Source: Gambelia wislizenii
Taxonomy: Eukaryota > Chordata > Lepidosauria > Squamata > Crotaphytidae
Reading direction: 5' to 3'
DNA: 64,000 bases
Assembly: GCA_030847615.1 (NCBI GenBank)
Contig: JAUMIR010000002.1
Location: 202,103,809 to 202,167,808 of the forward strand
Within the stretch, counting starts at the first letter, position 1. Each line of letters begins with the position of its first letter. The position numbers and the translations under genes are program-made. The notes beneath the pieces were generated by a model. That model saw only the letters and a program-made list of their open reading frames with translations, searched no databases and had not been told where the DNA came from. Below, in pieces: positions 1 to 14,141 of this stretch.

Positions 1-1100
<1,100 letters not shown>

Positions 1101-1790
1101 GGAGACCCAGCCATGGCCTGGTCACACTTTTCTTTCTTTTTCAAGGGAATCTGTAGCTCATGCCATTTGGGAGGGAGGGAGGGAGGGGAGGAATATCCTG
1201 GACTCAAGGCCACAGGAGAAAGGGACTTCTAGCTTCCTGGGTACATTATTTGAGATAGCAGCAATTTGCAGGGGTTGGAGGTGGAGCACAATCATCAGCT
1301 CTTTCTCCTGAGTGGGCAGATCCTCTGAACCTCATAGAGTCATAGAGCTGGAAGAGACCACAAGGGCCATCCAGTCCAACCCCCTGCCATGCAGGAATAC
1401 ACAATCAAAGCACCCCTCACAGGTGTCTCTTCTGTAGCTGTTGCAGTTACTGTGTTTTTATCCTGGTTTTCCTCCATGGAGGCCCTTTGTTATGTGTCCT
1501 CACAACAGCCTTGTAGGGTAGCTTAACCCTGGAAGCCAATGGCTGGTTCAGTGAACTTTGTGATTAAGCAGGGATCTGGACCTACATCCTACTCTCAAGC
1601 TGTGCCTATTTCTTATGATTCTTTCTCTGATCAGAGGCTGGAGACCAAGCAGGGCCCTGGAGTCACAAACCCTGTTCTCATCAGGGAGAGATTACTGTCC
1701 AGTCTGTAGGACATTTTGGATTTGGGGAGATGGGAAGAGCTTGGAATGTTTTTATTAATGCATTAACATTAAATTGGAAATTGATTTGTT
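1101..1790 (+). other. PYCR1: PYCR1 3' UTR (extent inferred)
   Basis: This is non-coding sequence after the PYCR1 stop. A CR1-like 3' end sits inside it at about 1337-1425. A candidate ATTAAA poly(A) signal is at 1768-1773, followed by T/GT-rich sequence. The true transcript end is not visible from sequence alone. Confidence 0.4.
1337..1425 (-). mobile_element. CR1-like LINE 3' end (short fragment)
   Basis: The segment opens with the CATAGAGTCATAGAG terminal repeat and continues with the GGAAGAGACCACAAGGGCCA and CCCCCTGCCATGCAGGAATA signatures. These are the reverse complement of the CR1-type 3' terminus. Matching ends recur at 12.2, 25.7, 34.3, 35.1 and 60.6 kb. Confidence 0.8.
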
Positions 1791-2755
1791 AGTTGAACGG
1801 TGGGGTTGTAATTCATATTCTGCATCAAAAATTCATATCAGGTTATCCTCCACAAAAGAAAAAAAAATCTTCTACAAGGTAGCAAATTGAGTAAGGCAAA
1901 ATGTTACTCAGCACCTTAATTTTGTTATTTAACAACTAAAAGCCAACAACTTTTAAAATTGTCCTTTAAAATGTTATTAGGGATTTCAGTGAATTAACTC
2001 CAAGTTCTGGGTAGGACTGTCTTCATTTTTAATTCTTGTTACAGAGCATACTGCTCCTATTCCCCATGTATTGCTGTTTCTGCTTTGCCCAGCTGTATAA
2101 GAAATCACAGATATCCTGGACTGAACAGCTCCTACCATGCTGCCCGCCATAGTAAAAAAACAACATTGCAGTCTTTTTCTGCTTTCTCTTATCTTCTTCT
2201 GGACTTCTAAACTGAATACTCATACACTTATGCTGTAAGCCAAAGGGAATGTCCATTTATATTTGCAGTAGCTGAACTCAGGACTGTAGGAAGCTTTTCC
2301 ACCTGCCTACGCCAGGTCATATTATTTGCCCATCTAGCTCAGTATTGTCTACTTTGACTGGCAATCAGCACTTTGGGCTCTTGGGGTAGAAATCCATCTT
2401 CTGTCTCCTGCTTACCTGATCTTTAACTTGGACATGCCAGTGACATCATCTCTTATTGTCACATCTTGGCAGTGCAGGTTTCCAGTATGTAGCACTTCAG
2501 ATATAACGTTGGCTTTAAAACGTATCAAGAACTTGTTCAGATCATATGGTTGATAGTGTTGCTACTTATATGACAATTTCTGATTTGCACAGTTAGAGTA
2601 GAGCAGTTTAATGGGTCACATTTCGCCGACTGGAGGGAAGTGTCAGCAATAACCAATAACTGTTACGATATAAACATGAAATAAATAACTAGATGCAGTC
2701 ATGACAGGCTCTTCTTTTTGCAACATCTACAGTACTATTTGCAGCATCTCTCTAC
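1791..2755. other. Intergenic, nothing recognised
   Basis: This is AT-rich sequence with no convincing exon, RNA gene or repeat family that I can name. Confidence 0.5.
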
Positions 2756-2757
2756 TA

Positions 2758-2969
2758 CAGTTGTCCCTTCACATTTGCTGGGGTTTGGTTCCAGGACCCC
2801 CCGTGAATACTCAAGTCCCATTATATACAATGGCAGAGCAGAATTGTGTCCCTTATATAAGCTGGCAAAATCAGTGTGCTTTTTGGATTATTATTTTTTA
2901 AAGAATATTTTCAAGCCATGAATACTTAAATCCGTGAATGCCAGATCTGTGAATGTGGAGGGACAACTG
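2758..2969. mobile_element. Tigger-like non-autonomous DNA transposon (212 bp)
   Basis: Inverted termini CAGTTGTCCCTTCACATTTG and its imperfect complement ending GGAGGGACAACTG are flanked by TA duplications at 2756-2757 and 2970-2971. The TIR and TA target fit the pogo/Tigger branch of Tc1/mariner. No transposase is present. It is closely related in layout to copies at 41121-43749 and 52869-53096. Confidence 0.8.
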
Positions 2970-2974
2970 TATTC

Positions 2975-5900
2975 CTGTTTTTACAAGCGAGGCCTGATCC
3001 TTCAAGCTTGCTGAAGGCTTCACAACAGCCAAAGACATCAAGAGGCCCGTGTTCCAGGAATACAGGAAATCTGGGATACTTAATAGGATAAGGCACTGGA
3101 AAGATAACTCATTGCCTTTCCCACGGTACTACCTAAACTTACTCAGTCTATCAATACTTCTATGTTTTATACTGTTCTTGAAGACAGCTGGGCTGGCAGG
3201 AGGATTCTGGGAGCTGTGGTCCAAAAAGTAACTTTTCTAAGGTCTGGGTTTCTTTTAAGAAATCAGAACATTTTTTCTCTGTGCTGAAGGAAGAAGGAGT
3301 GCAAAGATTACTGTTGATGCCCCAGATGTGATGGTGACATCCCAGGAGAGTTGTTAGGTGGAGTGAAGAACAGGGCTCCTGCCCTATTAACATTTGTGTA
3401 GAAGAGGGAATTTCAGCAGCCCTGTCCTTTATTTCAACTGGCAAGCCTACATCTCTCATAGGAATTGTTCAGTTACAAAGAGTCCTATTACACACTGGTT
3501 AACAACACATTTTCTGCCTAGATAATCTCCCCTCCCCCTTTTGTGTATAATGTGGCACTTTCCTATTTACCTTTTTTTTTTAATGGCTTAAGCATAACAG
3601 GAAAGCATTGTTATGCATTATGTTGGGGTAGGGAATGTGTGAGCCTTTAGATGGTTTTGGACTGTAACTCCCATAATCTTTTACCATTAGCCATGGCTGA
3701 AGGGAGTTGTAAGCCAAAAACATTTGAGAGTCATGGTTGTCTACTCCTGAGATATGTGAATGAGGCTTAGGTTCATGTCCTCCTCCCTCTCCTCTTTTCT
3801 TTCTTAGATGTAAGGAGGGTTTCAGAAACACCTGCTTCTGCTTTTAGACAAACCATAGTTCCCCATTATATTCAGACATGGTATCTCATTACATCAGGGC
3901 TGGGACACTATTTCCACGTCACATCCACCTGCTTCTTACTACTCCCCATACCTTTACAAATGCTATTCTTTGTACACAGATAAAAGAATAAACACTTGTA
4001 ACTACACATACTCAGTGACTGGGAAGTTTTTCATGGAGAACCTCATTCTTCAACAGCTATGCTTATCACTATCTGCAACTTGTTTGCTTCACCCACCATT
4101 CTACCAAGCCTTTGCTTCTCCCACATCACTGTGTGCCAGTGATAGGAACAAGGAAGCAGGCTGATGGTGGGGAAGAAATAAAGTTATGCACATGGTGGTA
4201 GCAGGTTGAGGGAGGCCTTGGCCAAGATACTTCTGAATTCAAACCATAGTGGACATCAGATATGCAGGGCATTCTGTGCATAACCTATGTTATCTCAGGC
4301 CTATGTAATCTGAAAGGTATGGCCATATTTGTTGAGCTGTGATAAGACAACACAGTTTAAAGCACTAGACAGTGGGTTTCTTTCTTAGACACTGGCTAGA
4401 TTTCCCAGTTCTTTATTGGGAAGTGTTGGCTCGGGTGCTCTATGTTCAGTGTTAAAGACATATTCCTCCCCCATTTTCTCTGGACAATAAATGGTTTTCA
4501 AACTGTGACCTAATGTGTGGATTGCGTGTTTTATCACCATTGGCAGCATTGCTATTTCTCTTCTGTTGTGCATGGCTAACCCTTTCTTTGGGAACTTGGC
4601 TCAAGACAGAGTGGGATTGGTTTTAGGGTTGTTTCTGAAAATGAGAGATGTGGATGTCTTTTTTTAAAATCTATAGATGGCTTGTAGAGATTATACATAT
4701 GTGGAGCAATAGTTCTCTTAGGATTGCCAACGTATGGCAATTCTAAACCCTCCAGTTTATATGGAGGGGTCTGACGGGTTAAAACACTTAATTGTACATA
4801 CACAACTGAGATAAATTTATATTTGTCTATTCTGAATGCGTAACTATTAACCTAGTTGTACTCTGTCAGGGGGAGTTGCTTTCTTTCTTAATTGTATATT
4901 ATTAAAAAGATGTACATACCTTTGAGAAAATGTGAAGGCCTGAGAAGAGTACAGTTCTTTAACTAGTACTTCTGATAATATGTGCAAAATAATTGTGTTG
5001 AAATTGCATCCTTGCCCTGTGGCTTTGGTTCATGAGTCATAATTCAGGGGCACAATCTAACAAAGAATTAGGCTCATGAAAGCTGCACCTTTTTAACATC
5101 ACTTCGATTTTGGAGCCCTTTCTCCAGTGGTCATTTTTAAAGGTGGGAATTGTTATGCATAAATAGTTTGTTCTTATTTAAACAGTTTTATTCACAGTGA
5201 AAGGACAAAGAGATAGTTGCATAGGGCTTGAACACACTGTGCATTTGATTTGTTCTAATTTCTGATCTATCTGCAACCACTTCAAATACTGTTTGGATCT
5301 GGTTTTCATCACATCTTTGCATTTTGCCACTTGCTGCACTTTATGTTCATATACTGAGATCTGAAGGACTGATGCTGTGACAAAGAATCACTGTTTCGCT
5401 TTTACATGACCTGCACTCAAACACTGTTCCATGGCGGGATGGCAGTCCAAAAAGCTTGCTGTATAAAAATAGTTAACAAAATCACAGAATGATTTATCTT
5501 CAGTATTGCCATTGAAATAGTAATTGGGCGAGTGAAGGAGTGTCTGCATGGTTTGTGAGTAAAAATGAATGTGGGTGTGACAGAATGAGAACAGGGTGTG
5601 TTTTAAGAGCAGCTCTTGCATACCTGACGTATGAAATAATTGGTGTTCATGGGAAGGATGAATACTCTGCATTGGAATTTTCCCATCCCTGGCTTATAAT
5701 ATAGATAAGAGTGTCATGTGTTCAGAAAAAAAGATACACAAATAAATGATTAAAGTGACTGGACAAATCTGCTAAAACAGCAGGAAAGAATATTGTTGTG
5801 GAAAAGTGTGTAGATGAAGAACCTTCATGATGTGTCTGCATACCATTAGTGAAGATGCTATCCGCACCATTTTTTATTAATATTATTATTATTATTATTA

Positions 5901-8900
5901 TTATTTTGCTCAGGCCCTGTTTCTCTTAGGTATCCTTATCCTCTTTCCTGCTGCCCATGAACAAACCAACACTTCTGTACCTGGGTAGTCATATTGTGTG
6001 CTGCAGCCTTTAAAGAGCAGAGAGAATTCACTTCCATCAATATTTTAGCTTCCATCAATATTTTAAAGTAGGTCCCACAAATCTGTCAGAACCTGGGGGT
6101 TCTGCAAAATGGAGGTAGTTTGTTCATTTCCAGTGCCATAAACTACTCTATAAAATACCTCAGTAAGAACCTTTTTAACACACATCCTTGTCATAACTCT
6201 CCCCATTTTAACCAGTCCTAAAGTTTCTTTTGTTGCAACTTTGCTAGTCTGTTCCTGGTGTGTGGTACACTTTATAGATAAGCCTTGCAGGAAGGGTTTG
6301 ATTATCTGCCTGTAGCCAATGGATACTTCTCAGCCATGAAAAAAAAACCAACCCTTATAGCAATTGACCAGTAAAACTGTGCAGGTAAAGGTGTATAAAA
6401 TAATAAAGCCTGCTGTAATAGCACTTGACAACAGCAAGGTTTGCATAATCAACCCGGAATGTTATAAGAAATGAGTACAGCATGGACACAAGACAAAAAG
6501 ACACAATGCTCACTCGTAGGTTGGCTGCATTTACCCAATGTTTGCATTTACCCAATGTGCTTGTGAAACATTACAGTTTTCTGTTCATTTTCCAAGTAAA
6601 GGAACAATGGAAGACAGATGGCTTAGAACTGCCCATCAAAAATAATTCAGTTTGCTTGACTGGGGGAGAAAAAAGAACAAAACCAGCAGTTGTATTTAGC
6701 AGTCCCAGCACCATATCAGCAAAAAAAGATAGTGAATATGGATAATAGAATGATAGATGTTACTATTCATGTGACTTTTACCTCCATAGCCAAGTACTTT
6801 TTCAAAAAATATTCCTGCTACTTAACCGTATAATCCTTTCCATCATTAATTTAAGATATATATACAAGGAAGTGCAGCAAAGAAAGGAAAAGTGGCATTG
6901 TGGCTTTTCCTCACTGTTTCCACAATGCACTGAACTTCCTATGTGATTATTGTAGTCTCCATTTCTGTGGCATAGGATATGAAGTAAGCAGCATTTACGT
7001 GAGATTTCAATGTACAATCACAGGCAGAATACTGAATGAGTAAATGCTCTATCCAAGAATGGAGAATAACAAAAGCACCATCACAGACACCACTGTTTGC
7101 TGTAGGACAAATGCTACCTTCATGTACATTTAGCTACAGCGTGCACGCATTCACCAGAACATCTATCCATTCCTGAGCAAAGGGCAGGTGCCCTTATCAA
7201 GTAAAAGGACAAAGTGCCTCCCTTTCCTCCCCCCCCTTCCTTTTGTTATCTGGGTATGGTCTTTGGAGAGGAGGTGGCACTATGGTGGCATTGTAATATT
7301 CTGCAAGGAATGCTGACTTCATGCCAGTTAAAGCCATTTGGGCTGTGAGACTAGACTTACTAAGCTGCTATATTTTTTCCTAGAGTAGGGGCTAGTAACC
7401 TGTGAGTCAAATGTGTCCTACTTATTTTGGGGATGATTTCCATCTTGTCACTGGTGGGGAAACTTTTTGTTACTCAAAACAAGGATGCTCTGGGAAGGTT
7501 TTGGGGTTGTTGGTTCACCCCTAAAGCAAGGTGCAAGGTCTTGCTTTATCAAAAAAGATGCTTTCTCCAAGTTTTTTTTTAAAATTTTATTTTAAAAATG
7601 GAAGTGAAGTAAGACCTAGAGGATTGTGATTGCACCCTCAGTAATGAGCCTGAAGTAGAGTACAATTTGTCTCCATTTTACTGGACACTCCTGCTGTGAA
7701 GGTTTACCATTAGGAAAGAGAGCATTTGGAACGGTGGTTTTTCTGAGTTACTTCTGATTACTGACACATAGCTATTTCTTTGTTCCACCCGTTTCATACT
7801 ACTGATCTGTAAGTCAGTCTCCACAGCATAGACAATTACCGTACTTGGAACCAAAAGCTGAAGTGGTCCAACTCGGTCTATTGCTCTTCAAGTCCTTTTC
7901 CACTTTGGTGTTAGCTTTCATGTTTTGCCTGCTGCAGTGGCAGTTCTTTATGCATGGCTTCTCTATTACTGCAATAAACTTGCACATGGCCTACTACAAC
8001 CTAAGTTAAGGTGACACAGCATGGCATCCTTGTACCATGTTTCCATCCAACATGAGATGAATGTGATAGTTCCATGGATGGGGTTGTGTGTAAAATAGTG
8101 TGGGTGTAGCATTACATCAGAATTAGAGATACTGCTTTAGGTGTCGAGCTATTTGTATAGGTTGGCTTTTATTGTATTTATTAGAACTAATGACTATCTA
8201 TCTGCATAAGCACTAGGGTTACACACCAGCTAAAGAAGTTCATCTGCTTTTTATCAGTTAATTGATTCAATTTTAAATGCCTTTGCTTGTTAATCAAACT
8301 TGATAAAGGATGGGGAACCCATAGATAATGCAGGCATTGGATGCCACTTTGCATTAGCCACAGCCCACATGGTCAGTGGTCAGGGTTGATCAAAGCTGCA
8401 GTCTAACAACATTTGCGCAGCTACAGGTTCCCTCTCCCTTCTTCACATGGGCTGAGGACATCATGTCTGCATACTAGAAGTCTTGTCAGAAACAAAAATT
8501 GAGACTTCTAAAATAAGGAAGAACTTTCATGTCTATGGTTTGCTTGTTTTGGCAGCCAGTGCACTGCTAGAGAACCATGTCTGATGTGGCTCAGAGAGTG
8601 AGTTCCTTCCTTATCTGACCAATAAATCTCAGACTTTCTGCCTGTGCACAAGCCATCACTTACATGTCCCCAGTTCCTTACTGTGCTACCCCCAGGGCCA
8701 AGTTCAACACATTTAGACAAACAATCTTAGTGTTGAAACTCCAGGGGAAGTAGAGAGGAGGGGTAGAGAGAAGGGCACAACCATCAAGTTGCTGCATTGT
8801 GTCATAGCAGTACAGTTTCATTTGTGCCTGAGATGATGATATATTACACAGTGTGTGAGTGAAACTAAAAGAAGGCAGTTTTGTCTCCTGTGGGGTGGCT

Positions 8901-9360
8901 GGAGGAGGAGGGGGCGGCGCCAGCTGCTGTTGGGGCTGGTTCAGTCTTTCTGGATCTTTGGCCCTTGTGCATTAAGCAGTGTCTCTACTCTGAGCTTGAA
9001 GTCTGCCGCAGCATTCCTGTCCCAAGCACCTAAGCAAGAAGCAGCTGTGAGCACGGCTTTCCTGCATCAGCACTTTCAGTCCAGACCTCGCTGCTCCCTG
9101 CAATTTCCGCAGTTTTGAGAAAGTGTAGACACAGCAAAGACTGAACAGAAGTGTAGAGAAGGGAGCATTCCTGAGGGAAGGAGGGAGAGAGGGGGATGAC
9201 ATGGTAGAGTGGGCATTAAAATTATGGTCTGTCTGCTCTGGGAGGTGAAAGAGTAAAGGAAACCAAATGTTTCCTGGGCTCATTCTCTTCCAATTAGTTA
9301 GTGATCCAGCTATGACCAATTTATTTCCTTGGGCAAACAGCAAGTGCCAACTGATGGGCC
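2975..9360. other. Intergenic, mostly unassigned
   Basis: No gene is recognised between PYCR1 and MAFG in this stretch. There is a fold-back of about 85 bp at 3650-3735 (arms around GTAACTCCCATAATC and GGGAGTTGTAAGCC, a motif of old hAT-type MITEs) and an (ATT)n run at 5877-5906. The remaining short open frames show no splice logic or family similarity. Confidence 0.5.
5877..5906. repeat. (ATT)n microsatellite
   Basis: About ten ATT units lie in AT-rich intergenic DNA. Confidence 0.9.
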
Positions 9361-9365
9361 CTTTC

Positions 9366-9582
9366 ACACTGCACTCTTATAGCACTATGACTCTACTTTA
9401 ACTGCCAATTGCAACATCCTGCAGAATCCTGGTGTATGTAGTTTGCTCAGAGGTGTTACAAGAAGAGTTCCCTGGCTAAGGGTTCTAAATACCCCACCCT
9501 ACACTGCAAATCCCAGGACTCCATAGGATTTTGCCATGGCAGTTAAAGTGGAATCATAACACTGTTATTATGTAGTCCAAAA
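9366..9582. mobile_element. Palindromic MITE-like element
   Basis: The left arm (ACTTTAACTGCC, then GCAGAATCCTGGTGTATGTA) is mirrored by the reverse complement of the right arm (TGCAAATCCCAGGACTCCAT, then GGCAGTTAAAGTGG). The same arms recur in the fold-back at 59938-60165. There is no coding capacity. Superfamily is uncertain, probably hAT or a related cut-and-paste type. Confidence 0.55.
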
Positions 9583-11249
9583 AGTCCAGATAACTTGCAC
9601 CAGACCATGGAATTCTAGTACTGTATTAGCTCCAAGAAGCCAAAAGCTATTTGGGCTTCTCTTGCCTGAGCATACCCACTGCTTCTGGGTTGTGGCTTAA
9701 TGGCAGATGTTGCTGTTAGAGAAGACTGGTCCTAAACCAGTTCAGGCCATTCCAGGGAGATAGTGTGCTTGCCAGGAGTCCAGCCTACAGCTGAGCATGT
9801 GTCATTGAATCTGTGAGTATTTTGGGATGTGAGGATTTGTCTTGAATCAGCTAGAATCTGGACTAGGAAACAAAAAAATGCTTTTTGACAGTTCAAGTCA
9901 GCACCTGCAGGCTGAAAGGGCCCCTTCTGTACAATCATCTTTTTGCTCTAGGCTTTTTCTTTCTTTTTTTTCCCCTGCCTTCATTTCCAGCAGGAAGATG
10001 GGAGCTACAGGGCTCTGTTAACTGAGGTTAGTCGCAGGGCTTGGGTGAATGATCTCCGCTTATGAGGCAAACACTGCTGCTGGGCAAAACAAAGCAGTGA
10101 ACAGAATTGGTTTGGGAAACTTTCCACTAAGCAAGTATCTGTCTCTAGAAAATTAATTTTGAAAGTGCTGGCTTAGGCACACTTCTGGTGGAGATGCTGT
10201 GGAACAGATACCTTAGTGTACCAAATCCTAGCAGGAGAATAAGAACTGCCAGTCATTCTACAAGGAATCTAGAAAGGCAGCTTGGCAGCTCTGGATGGAC
10301 CTGATGCGAGATTTGCTGTTTTGGAACCTCAAAGGCTAAAGAAAGAGTTCCCCATTGGTATGTGCTTATAAACTGCCATTCAAGCACTGTACTCCCCCAC
10401 CCCCACCCTTTATGCATCTCGTTAATTTATAGGAGACACAATAGCAAAACTGAATTTATCCACTGGCTGTGTTTCCTTTGAACCAGGACTGAAGCCAGGA
10501 ACACCTTGGCTGCTTCTGTCCTGGTACATGCAACAAACTGCCTTTGAGCATATGCAGAGTTGCTTCCCTTGTTAACAAGCAGCAATAACGCTTCCTACCT
10601 CTTGAGGGCAAGACAGAAAGCCTCAGCACACTTCTTTTGCAAGAAATGCTGTCCAGCTGAATAGTTGCATGGGATCCATGCTATCCCAGGAGGAATCTTA
10701 GTATTTTGTCCCTTCCCTCTTGCCTCAATCTATTTCTTTTTCTTTCAAAATCAAATGTATTTGTGAGCTGAAGAGAATCTTCTGCCTCTGCTTTTTTAAA
10801 AAAACTTTAAAATATGCTCCTTGTGCAGCTTTTCTTCAAAGTTTGCAGCCTAACCTAATCAGGGAAATGAAAGGGGGTGAGAATCTTGACCTCGCAATGT
10901 ATTTTGTCTGTGGGCCTGGCCAGTGCCTGGTCTCCTTTCAAGAGTAGCTTCTTTGTGGGAATGAGATGTGTGAGGAACCCCCCCTCCTTTTGCTGCAGAA
11001 GTGGTTTCTTTGTGTCTTGTTAAAGAATGCAAACCCTTAAGGGTGGGCCTTAGGTTGGGCTTTATATTTTGGCGTGTGTTTGTGTGTGTTTCCAAATCCC
11101 CCCAAAAACAACGTGGTCTCGAATTTGTACCCAAATGGCTGAAGCAGTTGAGTAACACCGGGCGGGGAGGGGGGGGGTTGAGCAATCAATCCACATAGCA
11201 ATTAAAAACATGTATCAGTTTTAAAAAACAAGTAAAACCAAGGCATTTA

Positions 11250-11274
11250 AAATCTATATATGGATATATATATA

Positions 11275-11319
<45 letters not shown>

Positions 11320-11325
11320 CTGTGT
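11250..11325. repeat. Compound (TA)n/(TG)n microsatellite
   Basis: Alternating TATA and TGTG runs adjoin the tail of the SINE at 11398-11612. This is low-complexity DNA. Confidence 0.9.
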
Positions 11326-11397
11326 GTGGGTGGGTCTTCAGCTTCCTCCCCTTGCTGCCAACTGAGTTCCGCCTGCAAAAGGAATTTGTGTGTTTGT

Positions 11398-11612
11398 CCA
11401 TGTGCCTTCAAGTAATTTCTGACTAAGGCAAACCTACCATGGGGTTTTCTAGGCAAGGTTTGTTCAAAGGGGGTGTGCCTTTGCCTTCCTTTGAGGCTGA
11501 GAGAGTGTGACTTGCCCAAGGTCACCCAGTGGGCATTCATGGCTGAGTAAGGATTCAAACCCTGTTCTCCACAGTTATAGTGCAATGCTGAAACTTCTAC
11601 AACACTCTAGCT
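11398..11612 (-). mobile_element. tRNA-derived SINE with BovB-like tail (Sauria-SINE type)
   Basis: On the minus strand it reads: a degenerate tRNA-like head with box B (GGTTTGAATCC); CTTGGGCAAGTCACACTCTC; AGCCTCAAAGGAAGGC; and a tail near CAGAAATTACTTGAAGGCAC. That tail resembles the 3' end of BovB, as is known for Sauria SINEs. Further partial copies are at 28060-28235, 36392-36530 and 62677-62748. The head is not a functional tRNA gene. Confidence 0.75.
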
Positions 11613-11739
11613 CTTTTAACAGAAGAATATAAAGAATATAAATAAAAATTGGAGTAATATTACTGGGAACAATGGTTTTATTGTTGTCACTAAAACACCA
11701 GTATTGCATTAGTGTTATGTGAGAGGCATTGGCCTAGAG

Positions 11740-12078
11740 CAGTGGTTCTTAACCTTTTCTTTACCAGAGACCCCCTTTAAATATCTTTTGTTGCCCCAAG
11801 ACTTAACTCAAGATTTAAAACCCTAATAATAATAGCTAACAACAACATCAATATAATTACACCATCCATTAAACTTTCCCTCAGAGGCACTCTTGCTTCT
11901 TCCTGCAAGTTTGTGGCTGGAGTCGATTGAATGGCAACGTACAGGCCAAGCCAGCCAGCCTTTACCTTTGTTCCTGTCACGTGGCTACTCCACTACAGGG
12001 AGGAGGTGGGCCAAGCAGCCTTCAAGCCTTTGTGGACCCCCTGTGAGGACATTGTGGACCCCAAGTTAAGAACCACTG
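11740..12078. mobile_element. hAT-like non-autonomous transposon (339 bp)
   Basis: Termini CAGTGGTTCTTAACCTT and AAGTTAAGAACCACTG are near-perfect inverted repeats. They are flanked by 8-bp duplications GCCTAGAG (11732-11739) and GACTAGAG (12079-12086), which match 7 of 8. This is the hAT signature. There is no transposase. A related copy in reverse orientation lies at 56048-56392. Confidence 0.82.
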
Positions 12079-12187
12079 GACTAGAGAATGCTGGAAAAGG
12101 AATGATGCAACCAGACCTTGAAAAGGGTGCTGGCAGGGGGATTCTGGGAGGTGTAATCCAAGAATAACTTTCCCAGGCTCTGAATGC

Positions 12188-12830
12188 AGCCTAGAATCAT
12201 AGGGCTGGCAGGGACCCCAACAGCCATCCCATCCGATCGGCTTCTGCCCTGCAGGAACACACAATCCAAGCATTCCTGAAAGATGGCCATCCAACCTATG
12301 TTTAAAAAAAACCAAAGAAGGAGACTCCACCACACTCCAAGGCGGCAGTGTATTCCACTTCCAAACAGCTCTTACTATCAGGAGGTTCTTCCTAATATTC
12401 AGGTGGAATCTCTTTTCCTGGAGTTTGAACCCATGGCTCCGTGTCCTAGTCTCTGGAGCAGCAGAAAACAAGCTTGCTCTTTCCTCAATATGACATCCCT
12501 TCAAATATTTAAACATGGCTATCACGTCACCTCTCAACCTTCTCCAGGCTAAGCATACTCAGCTCCCTAAGCCATTCCTCATAGGGAGTAATGGCTTCCA
12601 GACCTCCCACCATCCTTCTCAGTAACTTTCTTGAATTGTTATGCCCAGAATTGGAAATGGTATTCCAGGTGAGGTCTGACCAAAGCAGAATGGAGTGATA
12701 TTATTACTTCCCTTGATCTAGACACTATTCCTATTAATGCAGCCTAGAATCACATTGGCATTTTTTGCTGCTGCATCACACTACTAACTCATGTTTAGCT
12801 TGTAGTCCACTCTTTCTTTTCTTTGAGGAA
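12188..12830 (-). mobile_element. CR1-like LINE 3' portion
   Basis: Read on the minus strand, it runs from the region with ACCTGGAATACCATTTCCAA through a stretch encoding a FSAAPETRTRS-type peptide and RKNLLIVRAVWKWN to the AGAATCATAGG terminus at 12190. It is 5' truncated and carries stops. The same peptide pattern occurs in the + strand copy at 34692-35132. Confidence 0.8.
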
Positions 12831-12929
12831 ATCTACACCATTACGTTAATTGCTAATAAACAAAAAATATTATGTTAGTGCCTATAATATAGTTTTTAAA
12901 CTAAATTATTCGTGGCAAATTATGTAATA

Positions 12930-13165
12930 CAGTAGGCCCCTCTTATCCACTGGGGATTGGTTCGGGGGGGGGGTGGATTCTGAAAACCATGAATAATAGT
13001 GAACATAATTGAAAATAATGGGACTTCTGGTTTAAAATACCATAGAGTTGCCTTGGAGGGCCTAGAAAACAGCTAGGGAGGACACATTTTCTAGGAAGAC
13101 TCTATGGTAGGTGTGCTGTTTTGTGTCCCATGGATAAAGAATCCATGGATATGGGGGTCCTACTG
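12930..13165. mobile_element. Tigger-like non-autonomous DNA transposon
   Basis: It starts CAGTAGGCCCCTCTTATCC and ends with ATGGGGGTCCTACTG. TA duplications are at 12928-12929 and 13166-13167. Internally it contains CTAGAAAACAGCTAGG and CATAGAG fold-back segments like those in the 20224-20580 copy. Confidence 0.72.
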
Positions 13166-13291
13166 TAGTAATCTGAACATCCTGTAAGGTGAAAAGGTTA
13201 GGTTACATTGACCTGAGATAAACATATGGGAGCCCCAAAATAAAGCATTGCAAGGGCCCCCAAAATTCCTTAAACTGGCCCTGTACACATC

Positions 13292-13896
13292 CCTCTGGCT
13301 TTTCTTTGCAAACGAAGATTCAGGAAGGACTCATCCCGCGCTTTCTGCAAGTGTGCTGATGACTGAAAAGACCAATCTGAAATAAACATGACCAGTTGCA
13401 GAAAGCACAGCAGAAGGTTTCCTTGGGTGATGTTTCCGGGTTGTGATTCTTTCTGCGTTGTCGTTTCTCTCCAAGACTTGTTCGGCGTGAGTTCTCAAAT
13501 AAGGCTGCAGCATTGCGGATAGTGTGTCTCCATGCCTCCTGATGTGAGGCCAGGGCAGACCATTGTTGGTGATCAATTTGGCTGAGCCTGAGATGTTGCT
13601 TCAGGGAGTCCTTGTATTGCTTTTTTGGAGCGCCCCTCTTACGCTGACCCATGGCGAGTTCACCGTAGAGTACTATTTTTGGGAGGTGATTGTCCTCCAT
13701 CCTAGAAATGTGCCCTGTCCAGCACAGCTGTGTTCTCAATATCATGGCCTCAATGCTGGTGATCTCTGCTTGCTCAAGGACAGCAACGTTTGTCACATAG
13801 TCCAGTGTATATTTAGGATTGTGTGTAGACAGCGCTGATGAAAGTGTTTGAGGAGTCATAAGTGTTGGCGATAGGTGACCATGTTTCAGACCCGTA
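13292..13896 (-). mobile_element. Non-LTR LINE, C-terminal ORF2 fragment (copy A)
   Basis: The minus strand encodes the post-RT segment with WTGHISRMEDNHLPK, GAPKKQYKDSLKQHLRL and a terminal zinc-finger motif CAFCNWSC...H...H. It is one of five copies in the window (others at 19208, 49560, 50441 and 53336). The layout resembles RTE/L1-like elements with a C-terminal C2H2 finger, but I cannot assign the clade with certainty. The 5' side is cut off by the TG/TA microsatellite. Confidence 0.82.
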
Positions 13897-13939
13897 TGTG
13901 TGTGTGTGCGTGTGTGTGTGTGTGTATATATATAGTGTG

Positions 13940-13972
<33 letters not shown>

Positions 13973-14141
13973 GTGTATATATGTGTGCGCGTATATATAT
14001 ATATATATAGTGTGTGTGTGTATATGCAGTGTGTATATATATATGTATATAGTGTGTGTGTATAATATAGTGTGTGTGTATACATATATATATGTGTGTG
14101 TGTAGTGTGTGTATACACACACACACACACACACACACACA
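13895..14141. repeat. Long compound (TG)n/(TA)n microsatellite upstream of MAFG
   Basis: About 245 bp of alternating TGTG, TATA and CACA blocks end roughly 90 bp before the MAFG CpG island. Alternating purine-pyrimidine DNA of this length can form Z-DNA and cruciforms. Open frames through it are artefacts of the dinucleotide repeat. Confidence 0.95.

Noticed and set aside
5030..5045. ATGAGTCAT AP-1-like site in the PYCR1-MAFG spacer, and similar 7-mers at 18386, 46852, 54350 and 54638
   Set aside because: TGASTCA 7-mers are expected by chance in 64 kb. Unlike the 13-bp MAREs they carry no extended match.
12022..12537. Minus-strand open frame of 171 codons
   Set aside because: It crosses the border of a CR1-like fragment and a hAT-like element. 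The conserved part is the CR1 3' region.
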